Below are positions 45,438 through 54,362 of a stretch of 64,000 bases of DNA, one piece after another. The notes beneath the pieces are model-generated. The model worked only from the letters and a program-made list of their open reading frames with translations. It was not told where the DNA came from and made no database searches. The stretch lies in assembly GCF_002943715.1 (NCBI RefSeq), contig NZ_MQUA01000014.1, positions 372,001 through 436,000 on the forward strand, given 5' to 3'. This DNA is from Polaribacter filamentus. Its GTDB lineage: Bacteria > Bacteroidota > Bacteroidia > Flavobacteriales > Flavobacteriaceae. How positions within the stretch are numbered: position 1 is the first letter of the stretch; the number at the start of each line of letters is the position of its first letter. Both the position numbers and the translations under genes were made by a program.

Positions 45438-45452
45438 TGTTATATTCTAAAT

Positions 45453-45483
45453 CAAAGATATGTAATAAATTTAATAAAACAAA
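45453..45483 (-). promoter_or_regulatory. SusC operon promoter, near-perfect Bacteroidota consensus
   Basis: On the minus strand TTTG (45480-45483), 19 bp spacer, TATCTTTG (45453-45460) match the TTTG-N19-21-TAnnTTTG consensus exactly. Predicted transcription start near 45446 gives a leader of about 85 nt before the susC ATG. Confidence 0.75.
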
Positions 45484-45664
45484 ATAATAAGAAACAAAAA
45501 AAATATAATATTTTAATTTTATTCTTTTCAGAAAGGTTGTTAAGTGTAAAAAAGCTAGTATGTAAATGAATTTACTGTTGTATTATAAGGTTTATAGAGT
45601 GTTTATATTTAGTGAGTCTTTATATTTTTAAATAGCTTTATTTATTTAGATTAACATTTTATTG

Positions 45665-45672
45665 TTTCGAAA
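45665..45672. promoter_or_regulatory. TTTCGAAA site upstream of SusC
   Basis: TTGTTTCGAAATATTGCAA contains the same 8-bp palindrome as the glpD operator region. It is about 190 bp upstream of the susC promoter in a gene-free stretch. Paired with the site at 45430 it could allow looping by one repressor. The rest of 45484-45835 holds no recognisable gene. Confidence 0.4.
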
Positions 45673-45839
45673 TATTGCAATTAAAATAAAAATGTATAAT
45701 AATTTTAAATAAACAAAAGAATTCGAAAGATTAGATGAGATATTGAGTTTGCCTTTTGTAGAGTGCTTACTAAGCATAGAAAAGCTATTACATATGTTTT
45801 TTCATATTAATATATGACACTTACTAGAATATGGCTACA

Positions 45840-46093
45840 GGTTAAAATTAATTTTACGTTAATAATTTTACCACCTTTAGCTACAACTAAGGCAGATGCA
45901 TCAATTGGATCTTATTTAAAAACAGCTTTAATAACTGTTATTGTTGAATAGTTAATGTTACACCAGCATTAACAACAACTTTTCCATCTAAAGTTACATC
46001 TCCAGACCAAGTAGTATTGGTAGTTAGCATAGTAACTTGGCTGAAAGCCAAAGTACTTGCGAAAAGAATACAAAAAAGTAAGATTTTTTTCAT
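45840..46093 (-). pseudogene. Secreted surface-protein gene, 5' remnant
   Basis: It starts with a signal peptide MKKILLFCILFASTLAFSQ, then TNTTWSGDVTLDGKVVVNAGVTLTI, a start typical of flavobacterial secreted repeat proteins. A frameshift near 45945 and a TAA near 45920 break it; the other frame continues as DPIDASALVVAKGGKIINV. The remaining hundreds of codons are gone. The IS1595 end lies 6 bp upstream of its ATG. Confidence 0.75.
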
Positions 46094-46098
46094 AATAA

Positions 46099-47070
46099 AA
46101 ATTTTTTGAGTTATACGCTTAGCATCTGTTTTATTTGATTTTGATATATTGGTTTACTTTCTACCATTCTATTAATCGTTTTATGAAATATGCTGGTTTT
46201 AAATTGAGAGCGATTAATTCTAAAACAAAACTCATCAAAGTATGCTTGAATATGCCATTTACTTACATGAGTTGGTATTGCTCTCAACCATGACTTAACT
46301 TGCATAATCACAATGTGTAATTGTTTGAAATTAGCACCATTATTACTATATATTTGGTCAATGTCATACATCTCTTTTAAAGGTTGGTAACCTCTCCATT
46401 TATCAGTTACTATTTTAGCAGATGTGCTTATATGCTCTTCAAATATCGGGGTTAATGATTTTGCAGAATAGTCTTTGATGGATCTGATATAAACTCTTTT
46501 AACTTTATTGCCATCTGTTAATTCTACTGCGATAACAGCCTTTTTCTTTTTCGTATCATAACTTCTTCCTTGTTTGCCTTCTTCTTTCCCTCCAACAGTA
46601 AATTCATCAACATGGATTAATTTCTCTAAAGGATATTTTTGACTGCTTTTCATTGCTTTACGCACTTTTTGCATGAAATACCACGCTGTTCCTTGGCGAA
46701 TGCTAAAACGTTTTCCCATTTGAATACTTGAAATACTTTTACTACTTGTACTCATTTCAAAAACCACACAAAAGGCTTTTTGCAATCCAAATTTAACTTT
46801 ATGAAATAAGGTGTTTGCAGTGGCGCTTTCTACGTGTTGACAGTTATAACAATGGTATCTATAATCTACTTTTTCACAGCCTTTGGTATGACCACATTTC
46901 ATACAAGTAAATCCATCTTGCCATTTTATTTTGGCTAAATACGCTTTACAAGCAGCATCATTTGGTAATTCTTTTATAAAGTTTAGTATATCTTGATCTT
47001 CAAATTGTTCCATATCTCTTGTTTTAAAGGTTATAATATACGGAAATTAAATGACTAACTCAAAAAATTT
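46099..47070 (-). mobile_element. IS1595 family element
   Basis: A perfect 15-bp inverted repeat AAATTTTTTGAGTTA at 46099-46113 and its inverse at 47056-47070 enclose one transposase gene; the left repeat overlaps the stop codon. The element would be 972 bp. No 8-bp target duplication could be recognised, so the exact outer ends are uncertain. Confidence 0.65.
46111..47013 (-). CDS. IS1595 family transposase
   Basis: A 300-residue transposase with an N-terminal zinc ribbon (FTCMKCGHTKG and YHCYNCQHVES) and a DDE/N domain: HVDEFTVGGKEEGKQGRSYD (first Asp), IVTDKWRGYQPL (second Asp) and the HVSKWHIQAYFDEFCFRINR region near the C-terminus with the last acidic residue and Asn. The length is typical and the frame intact, so it is probably active. 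Confidence 0.92.
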   Translation of the reverse strand: MEQFEDQDILNFIKELPNDAACKAYLAKIKWQDGFTCMKCGHTKGCEKVDYRYHCYNCQHVESATANTLFHKVKFGLQKAFCVVFEMSTSSKSISSIQMGKRFSIRQGTAWYFMQKVRKAMKSSQKYPLEKLIHVDEFTVGGKEEGKQGRSYDTKKKKAVIAVELTDGNKVKRVYIRSIKDYSAKSLTPIFEEHISTSAKIVTDKWRGYQPLKEMYDIDQIYSNNGANFKQLHIVIMQVKSWLRAIPTHVSKWHIQAYFDEFCFRINRSQFKTSIFHKTINRMVESKPIYQNQIKQMLSV

Positions 47071-48539
47071 ATATTGTTTATTTAAGTCACAAAATTAATT
47101 TAGAATTCATTTCTTTGAGTTAACTGATTATTAAGTATTTATTAAGTGTTTATATGGGGTGTTAATAATTTGTAAATTGTTAAAGATGTCATGAATTCTA
47201 AAATATTAATATGTTAATAGAGATAAAACGGGTGATTTTTAACTAAAAAAACATTTTTTTTAAATGATTTTGGCTAAGTTCTAAAGTAAATATGTGTTAT
47301 CTTAACAAAAAAGAACATTTATGATACCATCAGATTTTAGAGATTATTTTTTGAGCAGTAGCTTAATTATCCAACAAGATATTGTAAACTCTTTACTGTC
47401 TTTATCAACATCGGGTTCACATTTAGAAGAAGATAAAGAACGAAAAGCAGTTACTTGTCCTCATTGTAAAAGCGAACGCATACGTGCAAACGGTACATTA
47501 AAAGGCGTACAACGCTATTTGTGTAATGGTTGTGGTAAAAACTTTAGTGAAACGACAGGGAAATTTTGGTTTGCATTAAAAAAGAAAGACAAGATTAACA
47601 AGTATCTTTATTGTTTACTATCGGGCTATAGTATTAGAAAAAGTGCAAAGGAAACAGGAATCTCAATTCAGACCTCATTTGATTGGCGTCATAAATTATT
47701 AACCTCATTTTCTAGCGTTTCAGTATCCGAATTTGAAGGTATTGTAGAGAGTGATGATTTGTTTTTTCCAATTTCAGAAAAAGGGAATCGTACTTTAGAA
47801 AGAAAACCTAAGAAACGAGGAGAAAAAGCTAGCAAAGCGGGTATATCTAATGAGAAAGTAGCCGTAATTGCTACCTGCGATCGTTCTGGAAATAAGGATT
47901 TTGAAGTGGTTACAACAGGACGAATTAGTAAAAAAGACCTAAACAAGGTGTATCAAGGTAAGCTCGATAAAGCAACAGTACTTTGCAGCGACAGTCATAG
48001 AAGTTATGCTGCCTTTGCAAAATCTAATACAATTATTCATAAGAAGTTCAACACATCAAAAGGACAGAAAACAGTTGATAAAATATATCATGTTCACAAT
48101 GTGAATACTATGGATATGAGATTGAGGAAATTTATGGAATCCTTTAATGGTGTAGCAACTAATACCAATTTAGTTAATAAATGTCGCATTAAATGCATTT
48201 AAAAAATGATGATTTCCAGTTATAGATTTAATCGTTTCACTATCCATTTTCGTGACGGTTTTATGTAGCCATTCTTTAAGGTTTTCCATTTTTTCAAAGC
48301 GTTGATTTTTAAATCTATTTTTAATGTATTGCCAAACTTGTTCACAAGGATTTAACTCTGGATTATAAGGGGGATTCTTAATAAATGAATATTTTCAGGT
48401 ATTTCGATATTCTTTGTTGAATGAAAACCTGCGTTATCGATCACCACAATTTTATATTCCTTAGGCTTATATAAAGAGAATTCTTTAAGATAGGCTTCGA
48501 ATATTTTAGTATCAACACCATTAATTTCCCATACAAAAC

Positions 48540-49816
48540 AAGACCGTTGCAAAAAGCGAACTTAATTATTTTTACTTTTTAGAGTTCCCTTTTTTTTAGC
48601 TACAACATCGATTATGCTATTTTTTTTCTATTTTAAGTGAGTAAATGCCTTTTTTAGGCTTCATTTTTCCTTAATTTTTACAATTAGACGCAAATATCCC
48701 TGGACTTCGATATAAATTGTAGCACATTGCCTCCATCAAATTTTGTGTATGCATTTTTTTCATCCCTCTATATCTTGCAATTCCACCTTTAAACCATAAT
48801 TTTATTCCTCCAAAAGTACGTTCTACTTTAAACCTTGTTTTTCCTATTAATTTATTGAATCTAGTTTCCCATTTTGTTAACGGTTTATTTTTTACCGCCT
48901 TTTTAAGGATATGATTCTTTAAATTACGCTTCTTTAAAATCGCAACATTTTTCTTTGATTGGTACCCTTTATCTGCCTTTAGAGGGATGCCTTTTGGTAA
49001 TGCTACATTTACAGTTTCTAGAACTTCCTCCAAATTTGCAATCTCATTTTTGCTCGCAGTTGTGGTTAGTACTCCTAGAACGAGTCCTTCGTTATCCGTT
49101 ACATGATGCTTTTTAAACCCAAAATGGTACTTTCCTCTTTTCTTTAACCAAGTACCCTCTTTATCGACACTATCTGGATATTCTTTGTGTACTTCTACTT
49201 GGTCTGCACAGCGGTCTTCGGTTACCTTAAAATTTGTTTTTCCTTTTGGTCTAAGTGGCGTATCTATTACACTAGCGTCTATTATTAAACCTGTTTTTAC
49301 AATGATATTATGTGCATCTAGCTGTTTGTTTATGGAGGTAAATAATTTTTCGAAGGTTTGTGTTTTGGTTAATGCGGTTCTAAACCTACTTAAAGTACTA
49401 TGATCTGGAGCAACCTGTTCAATGGTCATCCCACAAAAATAACTAAAGGAAAGACTGTCATTTATTCGGTCTTCAACTTCATAATCGCTTAAACCATACC
49501 AACTTTGTAAAAGACACATTTTAAAAAGTAATGTCCCATCATAAGAAGGCTTGCCAGTGGCACTTTTTCCTTTTAAATAATCATTATTTATTAGGATAGA
49601 GATCGTATCCCAATCGATAAGGGTGTTTATTTGGGTGAAAAATGTCTTTTTAATTTTTCTTGCTCGTAAATCACAAATGCTATCGGCTAAAGTTGGTTGT
49701 TTTTGTATTTTCATACACTAAATTTACAACTTAATATACTTACAATCATATATTTAACATAAATAATTACGTGTTATTTTTGTGCTTTTTATTAGGTACT
49801 TCCTTGCAACGGTCTT
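48540..49816 (-). mobile_element. IS5 family element, complete
   Basis: A 1277-bp element with 13-bp terminal repeats AAGACCGTTGCAA (48540-48552) and the inverse at 49804-49816. It holds one intact transposase. It sits inside the IS630 transposase gene. No short target duplication is seen and flanking codons are missing, so a small deletion accompanied or followed insertion. Fragments of the same element are at 24978-25240 and 34925-34950. Confidence 0.9.
48671..49714 (-). CDS. IS5 family transposase
   Basis: A 347-residue DDE transposase. The N-terminal DUF772-type domain contains FKMCLLQSWYGLSDYEVEDRI and PDHSTLSRFR. The catalytic part has GLIIDASVIDTPLRPKG (first Asp), PLKADKGYQSKKN (second Asp) and RTFGGIKLWFKGGIARYRG after FKVE (Glu). 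All three acidic residues are present and the frame is open, so it is likely active. Confidence 0.93.
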   Translation of the reverse strand: MKIQKQPTLADSICDLRARKIKKTFFTQINTLIDWDTISILINNDYLKGKSATGKPSYDGTLLFKMCLLQSWYGLSDYEVEDRINDSLSFSYFCGMTIEQVAPDHSTLSRFRTALTKTQTFEKLFTSINKQLDAHNIIVKTGLIIDASVIDTPLRPKGKTNFKVTEDRCADQVEVHKEYPDSVDKEGTWLKKRGKYHFGFKKHHVTDNEGLVLGVLTTTASKNEIANLEEVLETVNVALPKGIPLKADKGYQSKKNVAILKKRNLKNHILKKAVKNKPLTKWETRFNKLIGKTRFKVERTFGGIKLWFKGGIARYRGMKKMHTQNLMEAMCYNLYRSPGIFASNCKN

Positions 49817-50816
49817 AAGTTGTTTTGAAAATATGCTGATAAGTAACTATTGGTTTGACTCCACTAGCTGTTAAATATTTTCCTAAATGATTCATCATTC
49901 CAAATCTAGCTTCGTCTTGAAAATATAGATTTACCTCTTTGTATTTATTTTTATTTAGACTTAATCTAATGTTGTTTAGCGTATTAGGTAGTTTTTAAAA
50001 AGGCTTTTTCAGCCTCTACATTTTTTTTGTAATGAGATTTTCGCGGGCTTTTAAGTTTTGTTTTAAAATGTTGCTTTAAATACTCTCGAATACGTTGATA
50101 TTTTATCTCAATCCCATAGGTTTCATTTACCCATATTTGCGCATCCCAATATCCTAAAAAAGGGTTGAGAGGGTCATTAACTCTTTGCGATAAACCTAAA
50201 TGAATTTCAGAAGTAATAATTTTTGATTGTTTATTTTTTGGCTTATCACTAATCATTTGATCAATTCCAAATAATTTATAGGTTTCTACCCATCTTTCTA
50301 ATGTTCTGATGTGAACTCCTACAGAAGCTGACACTTCTTGTCGAGTTTTAAACTTTTTTGTCTTTATATAAATTAAAGATTTTACTCGCTTTTCCCCTTT
50401 TAATGTTGTTTGCTTTGACACTAATTCTTTAAGCTCAATTAGTGATTCTGAAATATCTAAACTTGCTATTCTTCCCATAACGTAATATAATGAAAATATA
50501 CGGCATTAAAAAACTATTTTGGTATAAATACCTGCAAAATTATTTAAACTGGTTTTTGGTACTAGAAAGAATAAAGAATAAGACCAATAAAATGGCAACA
50601 ATTGTTAGTATTGCATTAGCTTCTAATCAAGTCTGGATACAATTCAAAGAAATAGCTATAAACAATATGCTTTATAGAATTTAGCCTTTATTTTTAATAC
50701 ATCAGTAAAAAAAGTCAAAAATAAAGACAAGAAATTTTTCATTAATTATAGGTTTTCGTCGGGTGTTTTTTTGAGTTTGTACATCAGACAACAGCTTTAT
50801 CTAAAAGGTTTTAAAC

Positions 50817-51089
50817 TTATTTTTTATAATTTACTTTACAAGTTTCACAATCGTAAAAATTTTCTTTTATGGTAATTCCTTCAATATTAGTTTCTATAAT
50901 TTTATGTATGAAATTAGTATATGTTTCGTCATTAGCAACCAGTCTATTTCCTTTATTTAATTTGTAAAATTCGCCTTCCCATTCTTGTTTTCCCCAGCAA
51001 TTTGGTCAAATCCCTTCGGGTGCATTTGCCGAAGTATTACTTTCTGCTTTAGAATTGAAATAATTTTTGATTTTTTGCAGGATGTTCAT
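50817..51089 (-). pseudogene. Small Cys-pair protein with in-frame TGA
   Basis: A 90-codon gene: MNILQKIKNYFNSKAES, then EGI-TGA-PNCWGKQEWEGEFY, and CETCKVNYKK at the C-terminus. The TGA (51006-51008) stands where the related pattern would have Cys, giving a CPNC...CETC zinc-ribbon or redox pair. Its ATG overlaps the upstream MsrA-like stop as ATGA, so it is the last gene of the thiol-redox operon. A TGC-to-TGA nonsense change is the simplest reading; selenocysteine is a remote alternative. The 132 bp beyond it, up to the IS1595-type remnant, hold nothing recognisable. Confidence 0.7.
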
Positions 51090-51622
51090 AATTGATGGGT
51101 TTCTTTAATAGTCGGAATAAGATGAGAAACTTTACTTTTTTCGATTTGATTAGAGAAGTTTTGCACTAAAAATTTTAGTTTAGGATTGATGTAAGTTTCA
51201 CAGAATGGTTTGCTAGGATTTGATTGATAATAATTATGAAACTCTTCTGTAGAAGGTTTAAAAGCTGTAAATTCTACTATTTGTGTAATGATTTTATCTT
51301 TGAAACCCGTTTGTAAATCATCGATTATTTTTAAACTTTTTTCTTTTTGAGAATTAGAAAAATAATAAACTGCAGAACGATATTTACTTCTCATAGAATG
51401 ATTGCTCGCACTTTTATGGGTACATAAATGAATTTCAATAAGTATTTTTAATTCAATTTTTTTAGCATTAAAGTGTACAATTACAGCCTCAGAAAAAGTA
51501 TTGTTTTCGGCGGTGGACGAAATAAAACCTTGTTCAACTTTATGAACACCTATTAAAGTTTGAAAAACAGCTTCTGTGCACCAATGACAACCACCACCAA
51601 AAGCTATTTTAGTTAATTCCAT
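51086..51622 (-). CDS. Peptide-methionine (S)-S-oxide reductase MsrA, divergent paralogue
   Basis: A 178-residue MsrA-fold protein with the active-site FGGGCHWCTEAVFQ (catalytic Cys12, His in place of the usual Phe) and SKYRSAVYYFS (the substrate-binding Tyr-Arg-Ser region). EEFHNYYQSNPSKPFC matches the C-terminal MsrA block. It is clearly more diverged than the MsrA at 54363. It overlaps the aldo/keto reductase stop by 10 bp, so the genes are translationally coupled. It may repair a different methionine sulfoxide or have a changed specificity. Confidence 0.85.
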   Translation of the reverse strand: MELTKIAFGGGCHWCTEAVFQTLIGVHKVEQGFISSTAENNTFSEAVIVHFNAKKIELKILIEIHLCTHKSASNHSMRSKYRSAVYYFSNSQKEKSLKIIDDLQTGFKDKIITQIVEFTAFKPSTEEFHNYYQSNPSKPFCETYINPKLKFLVQNFSNQIEKSKVSHLIPTIKETHQL

Positions 51623-52557
51623 TGCAATTGTTTGCGTTCTGACCAGTAAAATTTTGGAGTAACTTTAAAAGAATTTAAGATCGCAATTTCATCAGAAGAA
51701 AGTAAAAAAGAGTTTATTTTTAAATTTTCTATTAGTTGGCTAGTGGTACTTGCTCCGCTTAAAATAACACTTTTTGGGATTGTTTGTTCGCAATATTTTA
51801 AAGAAATTGCATCAATGCCAACGTTGTGTTTTTGAGCTAAATCTTCTAAAGTTGCATACATTTTATTGTATTGAGGATAGTTCACATTCCTAAAAACTCT
51901 ACCATTTGCCAAAGCTTCTTTAATAACGATCGATTTATTTTGACTGATTAATTGTTTAGAAATTGCTAATAAACTTTGGTCTAAAAAATTATAAGTTACC
52001 TGAAATAAGTCAAAAAGTTGTTCACCATCAACCAATACAGTTAACGCTTTTTTAATGACTTCAACTTGATTTGTACCTGTAGTTGTCAAACCTATTTTTA
52101 GGTTGTGTTCTCTTTTTAAAAAAGCTAATCGCTCTAAAATTTCGGTATTTTCTAAAACGCCAGTTTCTAAAGTTGCAGAATGAATTTGATATACTTTTAA
52201 ATAGGGTAGAAGCTGTTTAGATAAATTCCATTGCTCGTTTAATTTAGAGACGCTGTGTTCTTTTACCTCATGCACAGTTGCATTTTCATTAAAATTTGCG
52301 GTGTATGTATATCCCCATTTTGTAGCAACTTCAATAGACCTATCGTCTTTTGTTCGCAACCACTCTAATACTAATTCTTCTGCCAAACCATAACCAGGAG
52401 CCGTATCAAAATAGCGAATTCCTGAATTATAAGCAGCTTCTAAAACTGAAAAACTATGTTTTTTAAAAGTATCTAAATCAGAATTTTTACTGTTTTTCTG
52501 ACGAACATTTATGTATTGTGGTCTTCCTAAAGCTGCAGTTCCTAATCCTAATTTCAT
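51613..52557 (-). CDS. Aldo/keto reductase
   Basis: A 314-residue NADPH-dependent (beta-alpha)8 reductase. The catalytic tetrad is visible as YFDTAPGYGLAEE (Asp, Tyr), VATKWGY (Lys) and VYQIHSA (His). ILSGASTTSQLIENL near the C-terminus is the cofactor-phosphate loop. It lies 10 bp after the SelO stop and overlaps MsrA2. It probably detoxifies carbonyl compounds formed in oxidative stress, in keeping with the operon; its actual substrate is unknown. Confidence 0.9.
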   Translation of the reverse strand: MKLGLGTAALGRPQYINVRQKNSKNSDLDTFKKHSFSVLEAAYNSGIRYFDTAPGYGLAEELVLEWLRTKDDRSIEVATKWGYTYTANFNENATVHEVKEHSVSKLNEQWNLSKQLLPYLKVYQIHSATLETGVLENTEILERLAFLKREHNLKIGLTTTGTNQVEVIKKALTVLVDGEQLFDLFQVTYNFLDQSLLAISKQLISQNKSIVIKEALANGRVFRNVNYPQYNKMYATLEDLAQKHNVGIDAISLKYCEQTIPKSVILSGASTTSQLIENLKINSFLLSSDEIAILNSFKVTPKFYWSERKQLQWN

Positions 52558-52567
52558 TTTTTTATTT

Positions 52568-54127
52568 TTAAGAACTACAAGATAACATAGAACAACCTAC
52601 TTTATTTCGTGCCCATTCAGGTCTTTTGGCGAACCATTTTTCATTTTCTGGTTGCTCAGCATATGGTTTTTTTAAGAGTTGAAATAGTTCGTCAATTAAA
52701 GTGTAATTTCCTTTATCAGCTTCATCAATTGCCATTTGCGACATGTAATTTCTAAGTACATATTTAGGATTTACAGCATCCATTTTTTCTTTTCTTTCTT
52801 CGGGTGAAATCCTATCAAATTGAAGTCTTTCAGCATATTTTTTGAACCAGTTGTTCCATTTATTTTTTACGTCATCAGAAATAGTTTCAAGCTCATAAAA
52901 TGAATCTTTTATTAAATGAAAACCAGAATTCTCATCAGAAAAATTACTTAAATTTCTAAAGAAAATGGTCATATCTGTTTCTACTAACTGTAAAGTATCT
53001 TCTAAATTCTTAACTAGTTCAACATCATTTTCATCCGAAGAAAACAAGCCTAATTTTGATTTCATCATCTGTAAAGATTTTATTTCAAAATCAATTTTAT
53101 ATTGCTCTAAAATTGCATTTAAAGGAGCTACCTCTTCAATTATTGGGTACAAAGCATTTGCTAGCTGATATAGGTTCCATAAACCTATATTTGGTTGATT
53201 TCCATATCTGTAACGTTTGTGTTGAATATCAGTCGTATTTGGTGTCCAGCCAAAATCAAAGCCTTCCAACCATCCGTAAGGTCCAAAGTCGATGGTTAAA
53301 CCTAAAATTGACATGTTATCGGTATTCATTACACCATGCACAAAACCAACACGTTGCCAATCAATAATCATATTTAAAGTTCGTTCTGAAACTTCCTTAA
53401 AAAAAGTAATATAATTTTCTTTGGATGTTTTTCTTAAATGTGAAAAATGATGTTTGATTGTATAATCCACCAACACTTTTAAATTTTTCACATCTTTTCT
53501 AGCTGCAAAAATTTCAAAATTACCAAAACGTAAAAATGAAGGTGAAATTCTAGAAACAATGGCTCCTTTTTCATACGCTGGATTTCCATCATATAAAACA
53601 TCGCGTAAAACCATGTCTCCAGACAAGCTTAAAGACAAAGCACGTGTAGTTGGAACGCCCAAATGAAACATTGCTTCGCTGCATAAATATTCTCTTACAG
53701 ATGAGCGTAAAACCGCCAAACCATCTGCTGTTCTTGAATACGGAGTTTCGCCAGCGCCTTTTAATTGTACTTTCCAGTTTTTAGTATTGTGTTCAACTTC
53801 AAATAAATTAATTGCTCTGCCGTCTCCTAATTGTCCGGCCCAATTGCCAAATTGATGACCACCATAACACATAGAATAAGGCTTTGTATTTGGATACACT
53901 TCATTACCAGTAAACATATTTTTAAAGAATTCTGATTTCGTTTCTTTTTCAGAAATATTTAGTTCAGAGGCCATTTCTGGCGAAACATGAAGAACCTGAG
54001 GTTTTTTGGTTTTCTTCGGATTCACATAAGAAAATACTGCTTCTGTAACTTGTCTTCTGGTATTTTGTGGATTTTTATCCGCAGGTAAATTTTTAGTAAA
54101 AGTATCTTTTATGTGTAGTTTCATCAT
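52568..54127 (-). CDS. selO: Protein adenylyltransferase SelO (YdiU family)
   Basis: A 519-residue SelO pseudokinase, which transfers AMP from ATP to Ser, Thr or Tyr of target proteins; in Escherichia coli glutaredoxin is a reported target. Readable motifs are YGGHQFGNWAGQLGDGRA, LKGAGETPYSRTADG (nucleotide-binding), GFVHGVMNTDNMSILG and IDFGPYGWLEGF (the metal-binding Asn and the DFG equivalent). The C-terminus ends GCSMLSCSS with two Cys and no TGA, so it is a Cys-type SelO. Its ATG overlaps the stop of the decayed glutaredoxin gene as ATGA. Confidence 0.95.
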   Translation of the reverse strand: MMKLHIKDTFTKNLPADKNPQNTRRQVTEAVFSYVNPKKTKKPQVLHVSPEMASELNISEKETKSEFFKNMFTGNEVYPNTKPYSMCYGGHQFGNWAGQLGDGRAINLFEVEHNTKNWKVQLKGAGETPYSRTADGLAVLRSSVREYLCSEAMFHLGVPTTRALSLSLSGDMVLRDVLYDGNPAYEKGAIVSRISPSFLRFGNFEIFAARKDVKNLKVLVDYTIKHHFSHLRKTSKENYITFFKEVSERTLNMIIDWQRVGFVHGVMNTDNMSILGLTIDFGPYGWLEGFDFGWTPNTTDIQHKRYRYGNQPNIGLWNLYQLANALYPIIEEVAPLNAILEQYKIDFEIKSLQMMKSKLGLFSSDENDVELVKNLEDTLQLVETDMTIFFRNLSNFSDENSGFHLIKDSFYELETISDDVKNKWNNWFKKYAERLQFDRISPEERKEKMDAVNPKYVLRNYMSQMAIDEADKGNYTLIDELFQLLKKPYAEQPENEKWFAKRPEWARNKVGCSMLSCSS

Positions 54128-54361
54128 AATGTATCAATGCATTTTTGGAGGCCTTTATCAGAAGGATTTCTTAATTTTTTATCATTAATTGGTAATTGTT
54201 GGGAAATTTAGTTTTCTATTTTCATACAAGTTACGCAATTCTTCTGCATTTTATTCAGGTTGTTCTACATCTAGAAACGTGTAATCTACACAACGCGTTT
54301 CTAAGAATGTTTTATAATATTTTGTTTTATTACATCTTTCTGAACCAAATAGATTAGTCAT
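54124..54361 (-). pseudogene. Glutaredoxin-like gene, broken
   Basis: The reading begins MTNLFGSERCNKTKYYKTFLE with a monothiol-type Cys, and continues CVDYTFLDVEQPE. An in-frame TAA follows (GAA changed to TAA, near 54254), then NAEELRNLYENRKLNFPTIT. A one-base shift near 54195 leads to NDKKLRNPSDKGLQKCIDTL and a TGA overlapping the SelO start. It starts 1 bp after the MsrA stop. The two lesions indicate real loss of a thioredoxin-fold protein that once sat between MsrA and SelO. Confidence 0.8.
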
Positions 54362-54362
54362 T

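Larger units (their letters stand above)
48170..50478 (-). pseudogene. IS630 family transposase, interrupted and frameshifted
   Basis: The N-terminal part (49984-50478) has the HTH TRQEVSASVGVHIRTLERWVETY. The DDE part begins after a frameshift near 49990 with VNLYFQDEARFGMMNHLG (first Asp), is cut by IS5 after TYQHIFKTT, and resumes at 48539 with CFVWEINGVDTKIFEAYL and VVIDNAGFHS (second Asp). A missing C in a C-run near 48373 then breaks YNPELNPCEQVWQYIKNR. About a dozen codons around the IS5 junction also seem lost. The element cannot encode a functional protein as written. Confidence 0.82.
48163..50524 (-). mobile_element. IS630 family element carrying a nested IS5
   Basis: The ends TACCAATTTAGTTAATAAATG at 48163 and, inverted, TACCAAAATAGTTTTTTAATG at 50524 are flanked by TAA on both sides (48160-48162, 50525-50527), as expected for TA-targeting IS630. 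Without the nested IS5 it would be 1085 bp, a normal length. It interrupts the IS1595-type transposase gene. Confidence 0.88.
47321..50684 (+). pseudogene. IS1595-type transposase, interrupted by IS630
   Basis: The N-terminal part (47321-48162) has a zinc ribbon (VTCPHCKSERIRANG, YLCNGCGKNFSETTGKFW) and DDE blocks VESDDLFFP and LCSDSHRSYAAF. It is cut at SFNGVAT. The last 52 codons (50525-50684: KYLQNYLNWFLVLERIKNK to NNMLYRI) lie beyond the IS630 element. Removing the IS630 with one TAA copy gives ACT AAA TAC CTG and a continuous frame, proving the insertion. The spacer 47071-47320 upstream contains no gene; the outer IS ends were not identified. Confidence 0.88.

Noticed and set aside
47071..47320. 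Attachment site or origin in the spacer between two IS1595-type genes
   Set aside because: It is only AT-rich sequence; no direct repeat pair, iterons or tRNA end was found.
52568..54127. SelO as a selenoprotein
   Set aside because: The C-terminus ends in Cys and Ser codons with a normal stop; there is no TGA at the position of the eukaryotic selenocysteine.
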